Shown here piece by piece: positions 52,229 through 62,542 of a DNA stretch of 64,000 nucleotides. The notes beneath the pieces were generated by a model. That model made no database searches. It worked only from the letters and a program-made list of their open reading frames with translations, and was not told the origin of the DNA. Made by a program: the position numbers and the translations under genes. Source of the DNA: Chrysophaeum taylorii (Eukaryota > Sar > Pelagophyceae > Pelagomonadales > Pelagomonadaceae). Location: the NCBI GenBank assembly GCA_029834535.1, contig JAQMWT010000614.1, forward strand, positions 1-64,000, given 5' to 3'. Each line of letters opens with the position of its first letter. Position 1 is the stretch's first letter.

Positions 52229-52939
52229 CTAGTCTTCTCGTGTATGTATAAAAACGAGACTCCCGGCAGTCTCTCTGTTAGGAACGTCGAGAACCTCATC
52301 CAACACAAACCCGGCCGCGGGATCGAGGGCGCGGTCCGTTATCATCACGCGGCACTTTCTTGAATTGTCCCGGAGGGCCACCTGGAGCATGCGGGTCCAG
52401 CGATTGTCGAGGAGCGGTGCCCCTAGGTCGGGGGACCACTCCGGCGCGGGAAAAGCCGTCGCGTAAGCGAACACGACGTCGACGTCCGACAGGTCGGGGG
52501 GGTCCAAAAGAACATCCCGCCTCTCGAAACGCACGTTGGGAATCTCCGCACTACGACGGAGGGCCTCGGCATGCAGCGTCTCCGAGATCTCGTACCCTCT
52601 ACATTCCCACCTCGGGTTGCGCAGCGCCGCGAACGCCGCGATGCGGCCAGTTCCTGACCCGATGTCGGCGAACCGCACTTCTTTTTCTTCGAGCCCGGCG
52701 GCCTCGAGGCACCGCCGCACCCCGTCGATCGAGAATTCGCCGTACGTTAGCTCGAGCCGTGGGTCCGTCGACCGGACGACAGCCCCGGGGGCGAGCCCCT
52801 GAGCCTCTCTCCCCAGACGTACGCGCAAGCCCAACTCGGCCTCGGGATACGCAGCTTCGAGCGCCGCCGACGCAGCGTCCTCCCGCGCGACCTGCCGACG
52901 CCATGCGGCCGACACCACCAAAGTCACCCACCACAGCAT
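52229..52939 (-). CDS. Class I methyltransferase, DOT1-like
   Basis: 236 residues with a hydrophobic start (MLWWVTLVVSAAW) that may be a signal or anchor. LTYGEFSIDGVRRCLEAAG precedes motif I VRFADIGSGTGRIAAFAAL (about residue 90), then CRGYEISETLHAEALRRS, RFERRDVLLDPPDLSDVDVV and FAYATAFP. The YGE block upstream of motif I and the GYEI segment resemble DOT1-type methyltransferases. A histone substrate seems unlikely in view of the hydrophobic N-terminus; the true substrate is unknown. Confidence 0.75.
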   Translation of the reverse strand: MLWWVTLVVSAAWRRQVAREDAASAALEAAYPEAELGLRVRLGREAQGLAPGAVVRSTDPRLELTYGEFSIDGVRRCLEAAGLEEKEVRFADIGSGTGRIAAFAALRNPRWECRGYEISETLHAEALRRSAEIPNVRFERRDVLLDPPDLSDVDVVFAYATAFPAPEWSPDLGAPLLDNRWTRMLQVALRDNSRKCRVMITDRALDPAAGFVLDEVLDVPNRETAGSLVFIHTRED

Positions 52940-53166
52940 CTTCTTCTTGTTGAACTTATGACGACGGGCTAGTAAAATTAATAACGAATAAAGGGTTAAT
53001 TATTACTGTAATAATGGAATAATCTTTTTTGATGCCAAAACGGAGCTTTTGGTGCCTGGTTGGACAACATGGGCGTCCGTCCCAACAGGAAAAAACACGC
53101 TTCGGCGGACAAGTCAGCCAGTCAGTCAGTCCCCTGCAGCCCGAGAGAACGAATGCTTCATAATCA

Positions 53167-54006
53167 TTACTCCTGCTGGGCGGCGAGGACAGCCTGGTAC
53201 TGGGCGTCGGGGCCCTTTTCCTTGCGGAGAGCGTAGAGGGTACCGTAGGGGTCACCGTCGACGTAGACGGGGTAGCGGAGCTTGGCGGGATCGCCCTCAG
53301 TAGCCGCCAGGTAGATGGCGTCCGGGACGACGGGGTTCGGATCCGGGAGGTCGAGAAGGGCGTCGACCATGGACTTCTGGACTTTCTCCATCATGGGCTG
53401 GTACTCGGGGACATCGGGAGGGGGCGCGCTGAAGACGAGGCTTCGGCTGCCAAAGTCCGTCTTGAAGCCGCCGGGCTGGACGAGCTTGAGTTGGATTCCG
53501 AGGGGGAGGAGCTCGTAGGAGAGGCACTCGGTCCAGGCCTCGAGGGCCCACTTGCTCGAGTAGTAGACGCTCCCAAGGGCGTTGGTGTGTCCTCCGGCGA
53601 CCGAGCTGACGTTGACAATGGTGCCACCCTTGGCCTTGCGCATGTGAGGGAGAACGACTTGCGTGACGCGCATGACGCCGAAGACGTTGACGTCGTACTG
53701 TCTTTGGATTTCATCTATTGGCGTACCTTCGAAAAAGCCCAGACTCCCGTACCCGGCGTTGTTGATCAAGACATCGATACTCCCAAACTTGGCGATGACC
53801 TCAGAAACGGCAGCTTCGATGGTCTCGGCCTTCTGGACGTCCAGATGGAGAACGCTCACGTTCGGGAGCGTCTTGAGATCCGTTTCCTTCTCTGGGTTCC
53901 GCATTGTCGCCACGACGTTCCAGTCCTTCGAGGCAAACGCCTCGGCCGTCATGCGCCCGAACCCGCTGCTCGCTCCCGTGACGACTACAGTCTTCTTCTT
54001 CGACAT
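53167..54006 (-). CDS. Short-chain dehydrogenase/reductase
   Basis: 279 residues, classical SDR: nucleotide-binding TGASSGFG at residue 10, LHLDVQ with the Asp that contacts the adenine, NNAGYG, catalytic Ser in VNVSSVAGG and YYSSK (Tyr-x3-Lys), followed by PGGFKTDF. The acidic/basic pattern after the second strand (MRNPEK) favours NADP(H). The closest family relatives act on small carbonyl compounds and retinoid- or ketone-type substrates; substrate specificity cannot be inferred. Intact and intronless. Confidence 0.92.
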   Translation of the reverse strand: MSKKKTVVVTGASSGFGRMTAEAFASKDWNVVATMRNPEKETDLKTLPNVSVLHLDVQKAETIEAAVSEVIAKFGSIDVLINNAGYGSLGFFEGTPIDEIQRQYDVNVFGVMRVTQVVLPHMRKAKGGTIVNVSSVAGGHTNALGSVYYSSKWALEAWTECLSYELLPLGIQLKLVQPGGFKTDFGSRSLVFSAPPPDVPEYQPMMEKVQKSMVDALLDLPDPNPVVPDAIYLAATEGDPAKLRYPVYVDGDPYGTLYALRKEKGPDAQYQAVLAAQQE

Positions 54007-54585
54007 TTAAGATCTTCTTCCGAGAGAAGGTTCGGGCGGCTTCAAGTATGACGTCTAATTAGCCGTCAGAATACCCTCGACTTGAGTAATATTCCCCCTT
54101 TTTTTTTCCACACAACGTTTTCACACAACCCAAAGCCGTTCCAAGTTCCCCCCACGCACGACCAGTCGACCTTCATAAAGCCCACAAAGTCTTACGTCTC
54201 CTCACAACCACACAAGGCCCTTCAACGCCCGAGCCCCTCTTCTCAGCAGTCAACTTTCAAAAACCATACACAGCTCATACGTCCGGCGGCAACAAATGCG
54301 TGTGTCCTTTAAGGGCAGGACCCGCCCTCTCTTCGCCTGCCCCGCGCCTCGGCGATGACCCCGCATTTCAGGCCGCCATCACGTCTTCACCCCCGTCTAC
54401 GAGACTCCGCCTTCCAGGCATCCCTCACGTCTGCTCACCACCCAAAGCCCCTCAACGCCCGTCCCCCTCCTCCATCTTCGACTCTTGAAACCGTGCAGCT
54501 GCGCAACGGTGCGCTTTCTTTCGCGGACTCCTGGGGTGTCCGCTCCAAAAAACGGCGATCTGCCAAGCGAAAATATTAACGGATC
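54007..54585. other. Intergenic, nothing recognised
   Basis: About 580 bp upstream of the SDR (minus) and of the C5-methyltransferase locus (plus). It has a T-run near 54096 and degenerate frames without motif. Confidence 0.45.
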
Positions 54586-57500
54586 ATGGCCGCGAGTTTC
54601 GGCGCGAACTTCTCAGACGCTTTGCGTCAAGCAAGCGTCGACCCCGCGCGCTTCCTCCTCTCGCGACTCGCATGCCTCATCAAACGCAACACGACAGAAT
54701 GGCTTTCTCCAACGACGTCAACCTCCATCAGAGGCTGCAGTAATGGGCGCGCGCAAAAACATGGAAGCGCCGACGACGTTCAAGCAGAGAAAGACATCAA
54801 CATCGACGCCAAGGCGCGCACTGCACTCGAACGACGTATTATAACGTCGTGATAACGAGTATTGTATTACTCTCGTGCCAAAAAAATCGTCTGCGACATC
54901 GCCTGCACGCTTGTTGACATGGTTCTTCGCACAACGACTGACCTGACTAAACGCCACAAGTTACATTCTCGAAAAGCGAGCTGCCGCCGAACAACAAAAG
55001 GTCAAGGAGACCTGACAAATTGCCACCGCACGTACGAAAGTGATTGCCTCCGCCTGCGCCATCGCCGCAGCCGCCACACGCAAAGCCAGCCCCCATCGCC
55101 CGACGCGCTCTGCCGCCGCCAGATTACCGGATTCCGCCACGTCTCGAGTACGACGCCTGTACGGATTTGCGCGAGCACGGGCCGATGCCAACTGACGCGC
55201 CTTACCATCGCGACGGATTCCATGCGCGAGTCGCTCTGACCTAGGAGGACCTCGAGATTCCCGGCGCTGGAGTGCTCATCATCTTCCAAAGCGAGCAGTC
55301 AGACAGCCTCAGCACTCTCTCATATTCGCACACCATCCAAAACGTGCGGCGTTCAAATAAAAAGCACGAAATCGGATGCGCTGCGCTGAGCAATTTAAAA
55401 GGTACCGCGCGTATGCCAGGAACGTCATGCCAGGAACGTCATGTGTGAGTAGGCGACGACGCGCCTGAGCATCTCGTTTGTGTACTCAACACGACCCCGC
55501 GTGCAACGACGACGCCGACGCACGCCTACAACGGTCCGTACGGCAATATCAAATCCCCGCTAGACTCTTCGAAAACTGTCGAGGATTTTGACCTATTGAA
55601 CCACATTATTGACGATCTTGGCCCGGGACGTCCGCACGGGCGACGTGTTCCTCATCGCACGGCCTAGGCGATTCACGCCCGAGGGGACCCGAGCACGGCG
55701 GACTTCTGCGCGATCTCGTCGGCGCCGACAACAATGGTCACCATAACGAGACCCACCTGAACGGCATAGGCAGCTATGGTTGGGCGAAAATCGCGATATG
55801 ACGAAACTATCCGGGCGAAGTCCCTCCGTGTCTACTTCAACTACAGCGCGCCGCGCTCGAATATCTTCATCAAAGCATCAAAAGTACGAAGCACCGAGCA
55901 CCAAGAAACGCGATGATTGTCGTGGGTGGCGATTGTTCAAGCCGCTCGCCCGCATTCTTGACAGCACGACCTTGCATCCGAACAATCTCTTCCCTTCCAA
56001 ACTAACGACCAATAGGAAGGCAAAGACGTATGCTGCGCAAAAAGTGCCAGTTTGGGAAGCAATCATCGACAGGCTTACTCCGAACAACGACGTGAAGAGT
56101 GCGACCGCAGATTTCGGGCTTGGCAACAACCACCCACTCGAAGTGGCCGACCTGGCTCTTCAAGAACGGCTTGCTCTCTTCGTGATCAAAACGGCCGGCG
56201 CGACGTTCGATCGCAACTACGGTGTCAGGTATTCAAAGTAATCAGATGGCGGTGAACTCAACCCAACGATTTCCACGGACTCGCTTTCCTCCTCATTCGT
56301 CCCGTTCGTCTCCAATGTCGCGACACGTCTAATAATTGCACTATAATTTCTCGTGGACAACAACAACCCCGCGGTTCGCAAGACGTGTCTCGAAAGTGAT
56401 ATATCTGTGACGACGAAAACGATCGATTTCCTCAAGACGCTGGGGGCCCGAGCGCTTTCGCTGCGATGCCTGAACAACCAGAATGGACGTGGAGTGACGA
56501 CGAGAACCAACAGCCTGCGGAGCTTCAGCGGCATCTACCGTCGTCAGCGGGTAAGCAAACAACTTCAAAAAAGTCGCCTCTTCTGACTGTCGACGAGATA
56601 GATCCGGCCATATCGAACGAAAAGAATCGCCTCGAGAACCAAGCGTCTGCGCACTGGCAACGTGACGATCGTCCACGCACTTGCCAAAGTCCATGCTCCA
56701 GAAGATCTCTCGTATATATCGAGGGAGCTGGAAACGGGCGAGAAAGACGCCTGTCCCTTCTCGCAACACACGTGCGCGCGCTTCAAGAGATTGTACAATA
56801 AACAAGAATCGTTTCGCTCGCGCAGACGAGTTCCTCTCCGGCCCCAGTTCCAGGACTACCACGTGCGCATCTTCCATCGCACGGCGGGACTCCACTTCGT
56901 TTCGGGAGACGTCGCTTCCAACGACAACAACGCGACTCTTGCCAGCAGCACGCGTACTCGAAGCAAACCCATCGGAGAGACGCACATTCCGTGTTGGCTG
57001 TTATTCAGTCCTCCTTCACCGGCGGCGCTTCTTTGAGGGAAGTAGGCGCCTTGCTACGCTGGAAAATGATACCTTCGTTGACCTCGTCGCCACGGTTCAA
57101 GAATACCCGTCGTTCTTCCTGGACACGAAAGATGCCATCACCGACAGCTAGCGGCCCTTCGAGGCAACAAGACAATACAATTTTCGCTGCTGGATGCGCG
57201 TGTCAAAGAAACGTTCCTCGCAACAAAATACTCCGGCTCTCCTATTCGCGTCATCGAGCGCACCGCCACCAACATCATTCTCGCGCCTCTCTTCACGTGC
57301 ACATCCCTGTTCAGTGGAGCCGGAGGCAGTACTTTAGGTCTCCAACGAACCAACGAAACGTGTGGGACGTCGTTTCGAGTCGTGCTAGCACTCGATGCGT
57401 CGGAGGACACCGCCAACCAGATCCACCATAAGAATTTTCCGAACGTTCATGTGGTGCAGCACACACTGTGTGGTCGCTATGTTACAACCTTACGGTTGAT

Positions 57501-57840
57501 CGAATCTTATTTACCCTACGCGGAATGGTCGTCGTCGATGTGTGTCGCGTCGCCACCCTGCGTACACTCCGCTCTGTGCAACTTGACCTCCAGAGATGTT
57601 GGGAAAGGAGTCAACGCTACCCGCTGGACGATGAAATTATGCAAGATGGCTGGTTTCTTCATGTGGTTGATAGAGCACGAGGCTTCGATTATTTTTTCTT
57701 ACGTTGCACGTTTGCACCCTTACGTGTACGTCGTCAATTTTTACGACATACCAGCGACGATGCTTCTTTGTCCAGCGGACGGCCGAGACAGAGGTGGTCC
57801 GGCTCAACACATCAAAGCCTATCGCGTCGCAGAACCGTGA
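54586..57840 (+). pseudogene. Interrupted gene ending in a cytosine-C5 DNA methyltransferase domain
   Basis: The plus strand carries coherent protein-like blocks in changing frames. The last part, open from 57082 to 57840, holds a C5 DNA methyltransferase: motif I CTSLFSGAGGSTLGLQR (LFSGAGG at 57307-57327), the following acidic VVLALDASEDT, motif IV MCVASPPCVHSALC with the catalytic Cys at 57559-57561, and a motif VIII-like NFYDIPATM. Motifs IX-X and the target-recognition region are not recognisable, so the domain looks truncated or shifted. Upstream blocks include LEIPGAGVLIIFQSEQSDSL (55251), HAYNGPYGNIKSPLDSSKTV (55525) and VPVWEAIIDRLTPNNDVKSA (56046). Frames change through several breaks, including a 14-bp tandem duplication at 55413-55440. 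Small introns might explain some of them. The MTase call is good; the upstream domains are unknown. Confidence 0.65.
55413..55440. repeat. 14-bp tandem duplication
   Basis: ATGCCAGGAACGTC at 55413-55426 is repeated exactly at 55427-55440, shifting the reading frame of the interrupted methyltransferase gene. Confidence 0.9.
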
Positions 57841-57877
57841 TGATCTTAGGTAGTAGTCTGTGACACTAGAGGGAGCG

Positions 57878-58126
57878 CTAGTTTGCGGTGATGAGGTAGT
57901 AGCGCGCGGGTCTGGGTCTGGACTTTGGGAGCGCATTCTTCTTTTTCTTCGGTTCCTTCTTTGCACCGGAGGACCACACGACGACGGTGGTCGGGCGATC
58001 GTTCAAAACTTCGAAGCGCGTCTTCTCCGGCGGAAGCTCGAGCTTATCGCGCACCGTCTCGAGGCTGGTCGCACACATCGACACTTCCCACTCCCATCGC
58101 CGCCCAAACCGTTCGATCGTTGTCAT
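57878..58126 (-). CDS. Small basic hypothetical protein
   Basis: An 82-residue frame beginning MTTIERFGRRWEWEVSM. The middle (LELPPEKTRFEVLNDRPTTV) reads like a compact beta-rich domain and the end is Lys/Arg-rich (KKEPKKKKNALPKSRPRP) with the terminal RYYLITAN. Upstream on the same strand, 58395-58127 is open in another frame and could be an earlier exon or part of the same decayed gene. It is convergent with the methyltransferase gene. Unrecognised. Confidence 0.4.
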   Translation of the reverse strand: MTTIERFGRRWEWEVSMCATSLETVRDKLELPPEKTRFEVLNDRPTTVVVWSSGAKKEPKKKKNALPKSRPRPARYYLITAN

Positions 58127-59205
58127 TGCTTCAAAGATACGTTGATGTAGCGATCTTTGGCGATCGAAAGCAAGGCGCTACCAGTATAGTACAAAATGTG
58201 TATAATTTGAAACGCACCGCAGAGCCCATGGCGGTTTCGCACCCATTGGGAAAAACCACACGGTCCCATCCGACCGGGCATGCTCGGTGCCCAACGGCCG
58301 CCGAAGATGCCTGCCGGTAGGCGCGAACGACGATTTGGTTGACGGTGAGTGTGCGTGAAGACGGATAAACGGGGGGTGGCAGTGATGTAGCGCATATCGG
58401 GCGGTCCTCTTTAATGTCTGTTCGAAGGAGTGTCGCAGGATCTTGCGTCCTAGAATCGAGAAAAAAGCACTCCTAATGCTTGGAGCATTTATTCGTCGGA
58501 TCTCGGACGCTCCCGCGCGTCATTTTAAGAGACAACGAGCCGACCTGTCTGTCTGTCTGTCTGTCTGTCGAGGTCGTCCAGGACTAATCGGCAGGGCGGA
58601 ATATCCAAGGAGGTGCTGGGACTGAGCATGCACTAAAAGGCCGGGACTATGTCAAGACGATAACCCAGACCGTCGCCAGATCCAGCAGCTCGAGACAACA
58701 AGAGCCAAGGCGGCGCGAATAGGGCTCCCGCAGCCGAGCGCGCACGGAAGCAGGGCCGAGGCTCTCGATGCCGAGACGGAGTTGGCCATGGCCAAGGCGT
58801 CTTGTGGCCGAGCGGAAGTACGAGGTCGCACGTCGGGAGGAGCGACTCCAGAACGAGCGCCAGGTTGCCGCGAAGGTGCAGCAGTCCATCGGCGAGCTCG
58901 ACGCGACAAAGGCCCGGTCAAGGCAGGACGGGCTGCGGCGGCGGCCGAGGCGCGGACTTTTAAGAAATCGGACCCGCGAGACATGCGGCAACTCAATGAT
59001 ACAAAGGAGGCAAATGAAGATCGCGGCCAGGCCAAGGAGGAGGAGGAGGAGGAGATCGGGCGGCCGCCCTCGACTCGAGAAGCAGATCGCCGTACCGTCC
59101 AAGGATATCGACGAGATGAGCGGCACACCGAGAACCCGGTATTCATTCCTTCCTTTCCTCCCAAACCAAGCACCTGAGAGCTTCTTCTTCATGAGAAAAA
59201 AAAAC
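58127..59205. other. Repeat-containing stretch with a broken charged ORF
   Basis: A (TCTG)n microsatellite lies at about 58545-58568. From about 58790 to 59177 the plus strand has charged coiled-coil-like frames (VAERKYEVARREERLQNERQ; FKKSDPRDMRQLNDTKEANE) broken by frameshifts, probably the remains of a mobile-element protein. No intact gene. Confidence 0.4.
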
Positions 59206-59905
59206 CTAGAGTCGGTGGTTAAGGGGGAACTGGTCGCCCGAGGGGCACGGTATGCCGAGGTTCAAGGCCCGGGCCGCGGGGCATTTGTGGACCGCGTGGA
59301 ACTCGGCGATGAGGGTGAGGCGGTCGAAGCGGCCCTCGGGCGTGCCCTTGTGGACGGCGTGCGTGTCGAAGATGAAGCCGCCGCCGCGTGGACCGCAGGC
59401 GCGGTGGATAGGATAGGTCGAGGTGACATAGTCGTCGCGAAATCTCGAGGCGGCGAAGGAATCGGTCCGGAAGTAGGATAGGCGGTGGGTGCCCTTGGCG
59501 ACCAAAGTGGGGTGTCCCTCGTCGCAGTCGACGTCGTGAACGTAGACAAACATTTTGATTCGTCTGCCGACCCGGTCGTGGTGCCAGAGGGCGGCGATGT
59601 AATCGCCCGGTCCCGATGTCCGGAGGTGCGTGACCTTGTAACCGTCGAGGAGGACGTCGGCCCCGAGGTATCGGCGGAGGGCGCGGGCGATGGACACGTT
59701 TTTGAGCACGGGTTCTATCCCCGGCACTTCTCTCCTCGCCGTCGCGACCTTTCCGTCGGACGCGACGCTCACGTTAACGCTCGCTCCCACAGCCTCGCGG
59801 GCCTGCGCTTCGAGGACGTCCAACTGCGCGGAGGTGAGGCCAAAGTCCTTAATCATCGCGATGCCGTCGCGGTCGAGGGCCTCGAAGATCCCTCCGGCAA
59901 CCGGA

Positions 59906-59937
<32 letters not shown>

Positions 59938-60603
59938 TCGAACCTCGCGGCGGTCCGTCTCATACAAAAAGTCCGAATGAGGATTTTCCGAGAGGTAGAG
60001 CTCGAAGGCCGCGTCGTCGGCGTCGAGAACGCCAAGCGCAGAGACGGAAGCGTTGGAGAATACGCTCTTTTCTCGGTACGCTAGGTCCATGCGCTCCCAT
60101 AAGCGTCGGAGCTCGTCGGCAAAGACGTACGCTTCGAGCGCCTCGCTCGTGAAGGGCGAGGGGGGTGGTACGCCCCTGGGGAGCTGCGCGGCGCGGCGTT
60201 CTCGTCGCTCCTTCCACTCGTTCGCGACCGAATCGTCGGAAGAAGAAGCTAGTCCCTGGCCGCTACTCCGACAGGCCGCGCTCACCCCCGCGGCCTCCAC
60301 GACCTCCAAGACGCGCCACTCGGGTCCCATCTCCACCCGCACGCTGCGCCGCGGTCCCCCCGGCATTCCGGCGGACGCGCTCGACGCCTCATCGAATCCC
60401 ACCGCACGACACGCCATCGTCGCTTCGCGAATCGTCCACGGTTCTGCCACGACCCCGTACCACTCGCCCCCTTCTTCCAGACGCACCTCCACCCGACCGC
60501 AGTCCGTGTTGCACCCCGCCAGCTGCACGCCAGCGATGATGCCACCGATGCACGCCGTCGTCTCGGACGCCGACTTCACCACCCAGAGCCACAACAACAA
60601 CAT
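59206..60603 (-). CDS. Secreted SRCR domain + phytanoyl-CoA-dioxygenase-like fusion
   Basis: 465 residues from ATG 60603, chosen because it begins a signal peptide (MLLLWLWVVKSASETTA); the frame extends 28 codons upstream. After the signal comes a scavenger receptor cysteine-rich (SRCR) domain: VQLAGCNTDCGRVEVRLEEG, then EWYGVVAE, WTIREATMACRAVGFDEA and a later C-x-S-rich end. The second half is a PhyH-type Fe(II)/2-oxoglutarate dioxygenase: WHHDRVGRRIKMFVYVHDVD with the metal-binding His and Asp, EGHPTLVAKGTHRLS, and FIFDTHAVHKGTPEGRFDRL with the distal His and the Arg that binds 2-oxoglutarate. A hydroxylase acting on an extracellular or secretory-pathway substrate recognised by the SRCR domain is plausible. 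The start codon is 46 bp from the divergent PRMT gene. Confidence 0.82.
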
Positions 60604-60649
60604 TCTGATTTTGTTACGAGCAAACAACAAACCCTCCCTCCCTGAGGGT
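60604..60649. promoter_or_regulatory. 46-bp divergent promoter region
   Basis: The shortest divergent gap in the window, between the SRCR-dioxygenase (minus) and PRMT (plus) start codons, if the PRMT starts at 60650. No core motif is visible. If the PRMT uses the next Met (60686), the gap is 82 bp. Confidence 0.45.
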
Positions 60650-61840
60650 ATGATCACCTGCATCGCCCTTTTCGGTGGTGTTGTCATGATGACGACTGGT
60701 TTAGAGGCGGCGGCGGCGGCGTGCTCCTCAAAGGTGAAGGAGGAGAAGAACGAGGTGGCGGCGTTGATGCTGGGGTCCGAGGGCGCAAAGGCCGCGGACT
60801 ACGCGAACTACTTTTCGTCGTACGCGTACTTGTACCATCAGAAGCAGATGCTGAGCGATGGGGCCCGCATGCGCGCGTACCGCGATGCTGTTCTAAAAAA
60901 TCGCGAGGTGTTCGAGAACCGAGTCGTGCTGGACGTCGGAGCCGGATCGGGCATCTTGTCGATATGGGCGGCGCGCGCGGGGGCGCGGAAAGTGTACGCC
61001 GTCGAGTTTACGAGCATGGCCGAGCACGCTCGCGAGCTCGTCGAAGCGAACGGATTTGGACATATTGTTGAAGTGAAGCATTGCGCCGTCGAGGAACTCG
61101 ACGACATCAGCGTGGACGTGATCATCTCCGAGTGGATGGGGTACTTTTTGCTTCGGGAGTCGATGTTGGACAGCGTAATATACGCGCGCGATCGCTTTTT
61201 GAGACGAGGAGGTGCAATTTTCCCTAATCGAGCAACTCTATATTGGGCTCCCGTCGCCTCGGAAGACCGCGACGCGAGACTTCAGGACAAGGTCGATGCG
61301 ATGGCGGACTTCGAGGCGTTTTTGGGCGAGATGAAGGAAGAACACGGCGTGGACGTCTCGGCGCTCGAGGTGGCTTACGAAGCCGAGCAGACGCACTACT
61401 ACCTCAAACAGGCGCAGTGGGCCGAACTTCGAGACGATCAAGTCCTTGCCGAGGCCGCCGTCCTGGCGACCTTTGATTTATATGTCGTTACCTTAACCGA
61501 GTCTAGAGCTATCGTCGACGCCCCTTTCGACTTCCCGACGGTCCCTTTGGAAACTGTCGACGCCTTTGCCGGCTGGTTCGACGTCGACTTTGATTTCGAC
61601 GGCCGTCGCCCCCTTAAGAACCCACAGAAACTCTCCACAGCCCCCGACCAAGGCTACACCCACTGGGGCCAGCAGCTCTTCCTCCTGGTGCCGCCTTCCC
61701 CGCCGCTCCCCTCCTCCACGGCCGGCACCCTCTCCATGACCAGGCAACGGGACGCCGTCCGTCTCTACAACATCGACATCCGCCTCCGCGACGTCCACAC
61801 CGTTGATGAACCCCACACTCTCCGCTGGGAACTATCCTAG
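60650..61840 (+). CDS. Type I protein arginine N-methyltransferase
   Basis: 396 residues from ATG 60650 (a later start at 60686 is possible); the usual PRMT core is about 320-350. Seen in order: DYANYFSSYAYLYHQKQML with the YFxxY element, RMRAYRDAVLKN, motif I VLDVGAGSGILSIWAARAG, KVYAVEFTSMAEHA, the double-E loop SEWMGYFLLRESMLDSV with both glutamates, RGGAIFPNRATLYWAPV, and the THW loop as YTHWGQQLFLL. This is a PRMT1-like, asymmetric-dimethylarginine-producing enzyme acting on RG-rich proteins and histone H4R3. The hydrophobic Ala-rich N-terminus may be a weak targeting sequence. Intact and intronless. Confidence 0.9.
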   Translation: MITCIALFGGVVMMTTGLEAAAAACSSKVKEEKNEVAALMLGSEGAKAADYANYFSSYAYLYHQKQMLSDGARMRAYRDAVLKNREVFENRVVLDVGAGSGILSIWAARAGARKVYAVEFTSMAEHARELVEANGFGHIVEVKHCAVEELDDISVDVIISEWMGYFLLRESMLDSVIYARDRFLRRGGAIFPNRATLYWAPVASEDRDARLQDKVDAMADFEAFLGEMKEEHGVDVSALEVAYEAEQTHYYLKQAQWAELRDDQVLAEAAVLATFDLYVVTLTESRAIVDAPFDFPTVPLETVDAFAGWFDVDFDFDGRRPLKNPQKLSTAPDQGYTHWGQQLFLLVPPSPPLPSSTAGTLSMTRQRDAVRLYNIDIRLRDVHTVDEPHTLRWELS

Positions 61841-61966
61841 CTCCCTCCGAAGTCCTTCTCTCGCTCGTTTTGTGCATTTAAATACTTTGACATATCTGAT
61901 CACTTTTAATTCATAATTTTCTCTCCGAGTCGGTCGGTCGGTCGGTCGCCATCTTCTTCAATGTTG

Positions 61967-62011
<45 letters not shown>

Positions 62012-62012
62012 A
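61841..62012. repeat. Microsatellites between PRMT and the repeated element
   Basis: A (CGGT)n tract at about 61929-61949 and a (TTG)n tract at about 61965-62010. The latter abuts the 3' end of repeat copy 2, so, read in the direction of the element, its end is followed by CAA repeats. Confidence 0.85.
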
Positions 62013-62542
62013 ATGGGTTTGGAGAGATTTGACCCTCTCCGGGTACATGTGGTAGAGCCTGCGTGCAGTCTTAGGCGTGTGCAGACCATTCCGTTTGTCA
62101 CATGCTATACTACACAAGGTAGGGGTTTCAGCCCGAACTCCTTGAGGACATTAGGCCCCATAGAAGCGTTTACACTGACAACGAGGAACGAAGTCTCTGT
62201 TAATTAAACAGAAAACCCCGTACCCGACGGTACGCACCTGGAGGCCTACTCCATTTTGGAAAAGAGCTTCAGATTGGGTTCTTCATAAGCTGAGATAAAA
62301 GGGCGGAAGGGTAAGGAAAGAAGGAGAGAGGGAAAGCCGTATCACGGAGAGAAAACCCTCTTGTAGAGATAGAGGTGTGAAATGTTCCAGTGTCGCTCGC
62401 ACACATAATAGTGTAGCTCTCTGGACCCCCTCAACGTGTGGAAACGGTTTATGCATTTCAGACGTTCTTGAGGCGGAACTTGTGCAATATACATGAGAAC
62501 AGTGAACAATGGAACAAACAACAACAGAGCAGGACAAATTAA
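62013..62542 (-). mobile_element. Conserved 3' part of the repeated element, copy 2
   Basis: Matches the sequence after the gene in copy 1 (5422-5948) almost base for base in opposite orientation, including the GTACC-GTC-GGTAC hairpin (about 62222-62236) and the block at TTAATTAAACAGA. Differences are scattered point changes and short indels. Confidence 0.75.

Noticed and set aside
62283-62537. Second small gene downstream of the repeated ORF (also 5434-5712)
   Set aside because: The frame is open in both copies only over the first ~48 codons, which is expected from DNA identity alone; the ends differ, so I do not annotate it as a gene.
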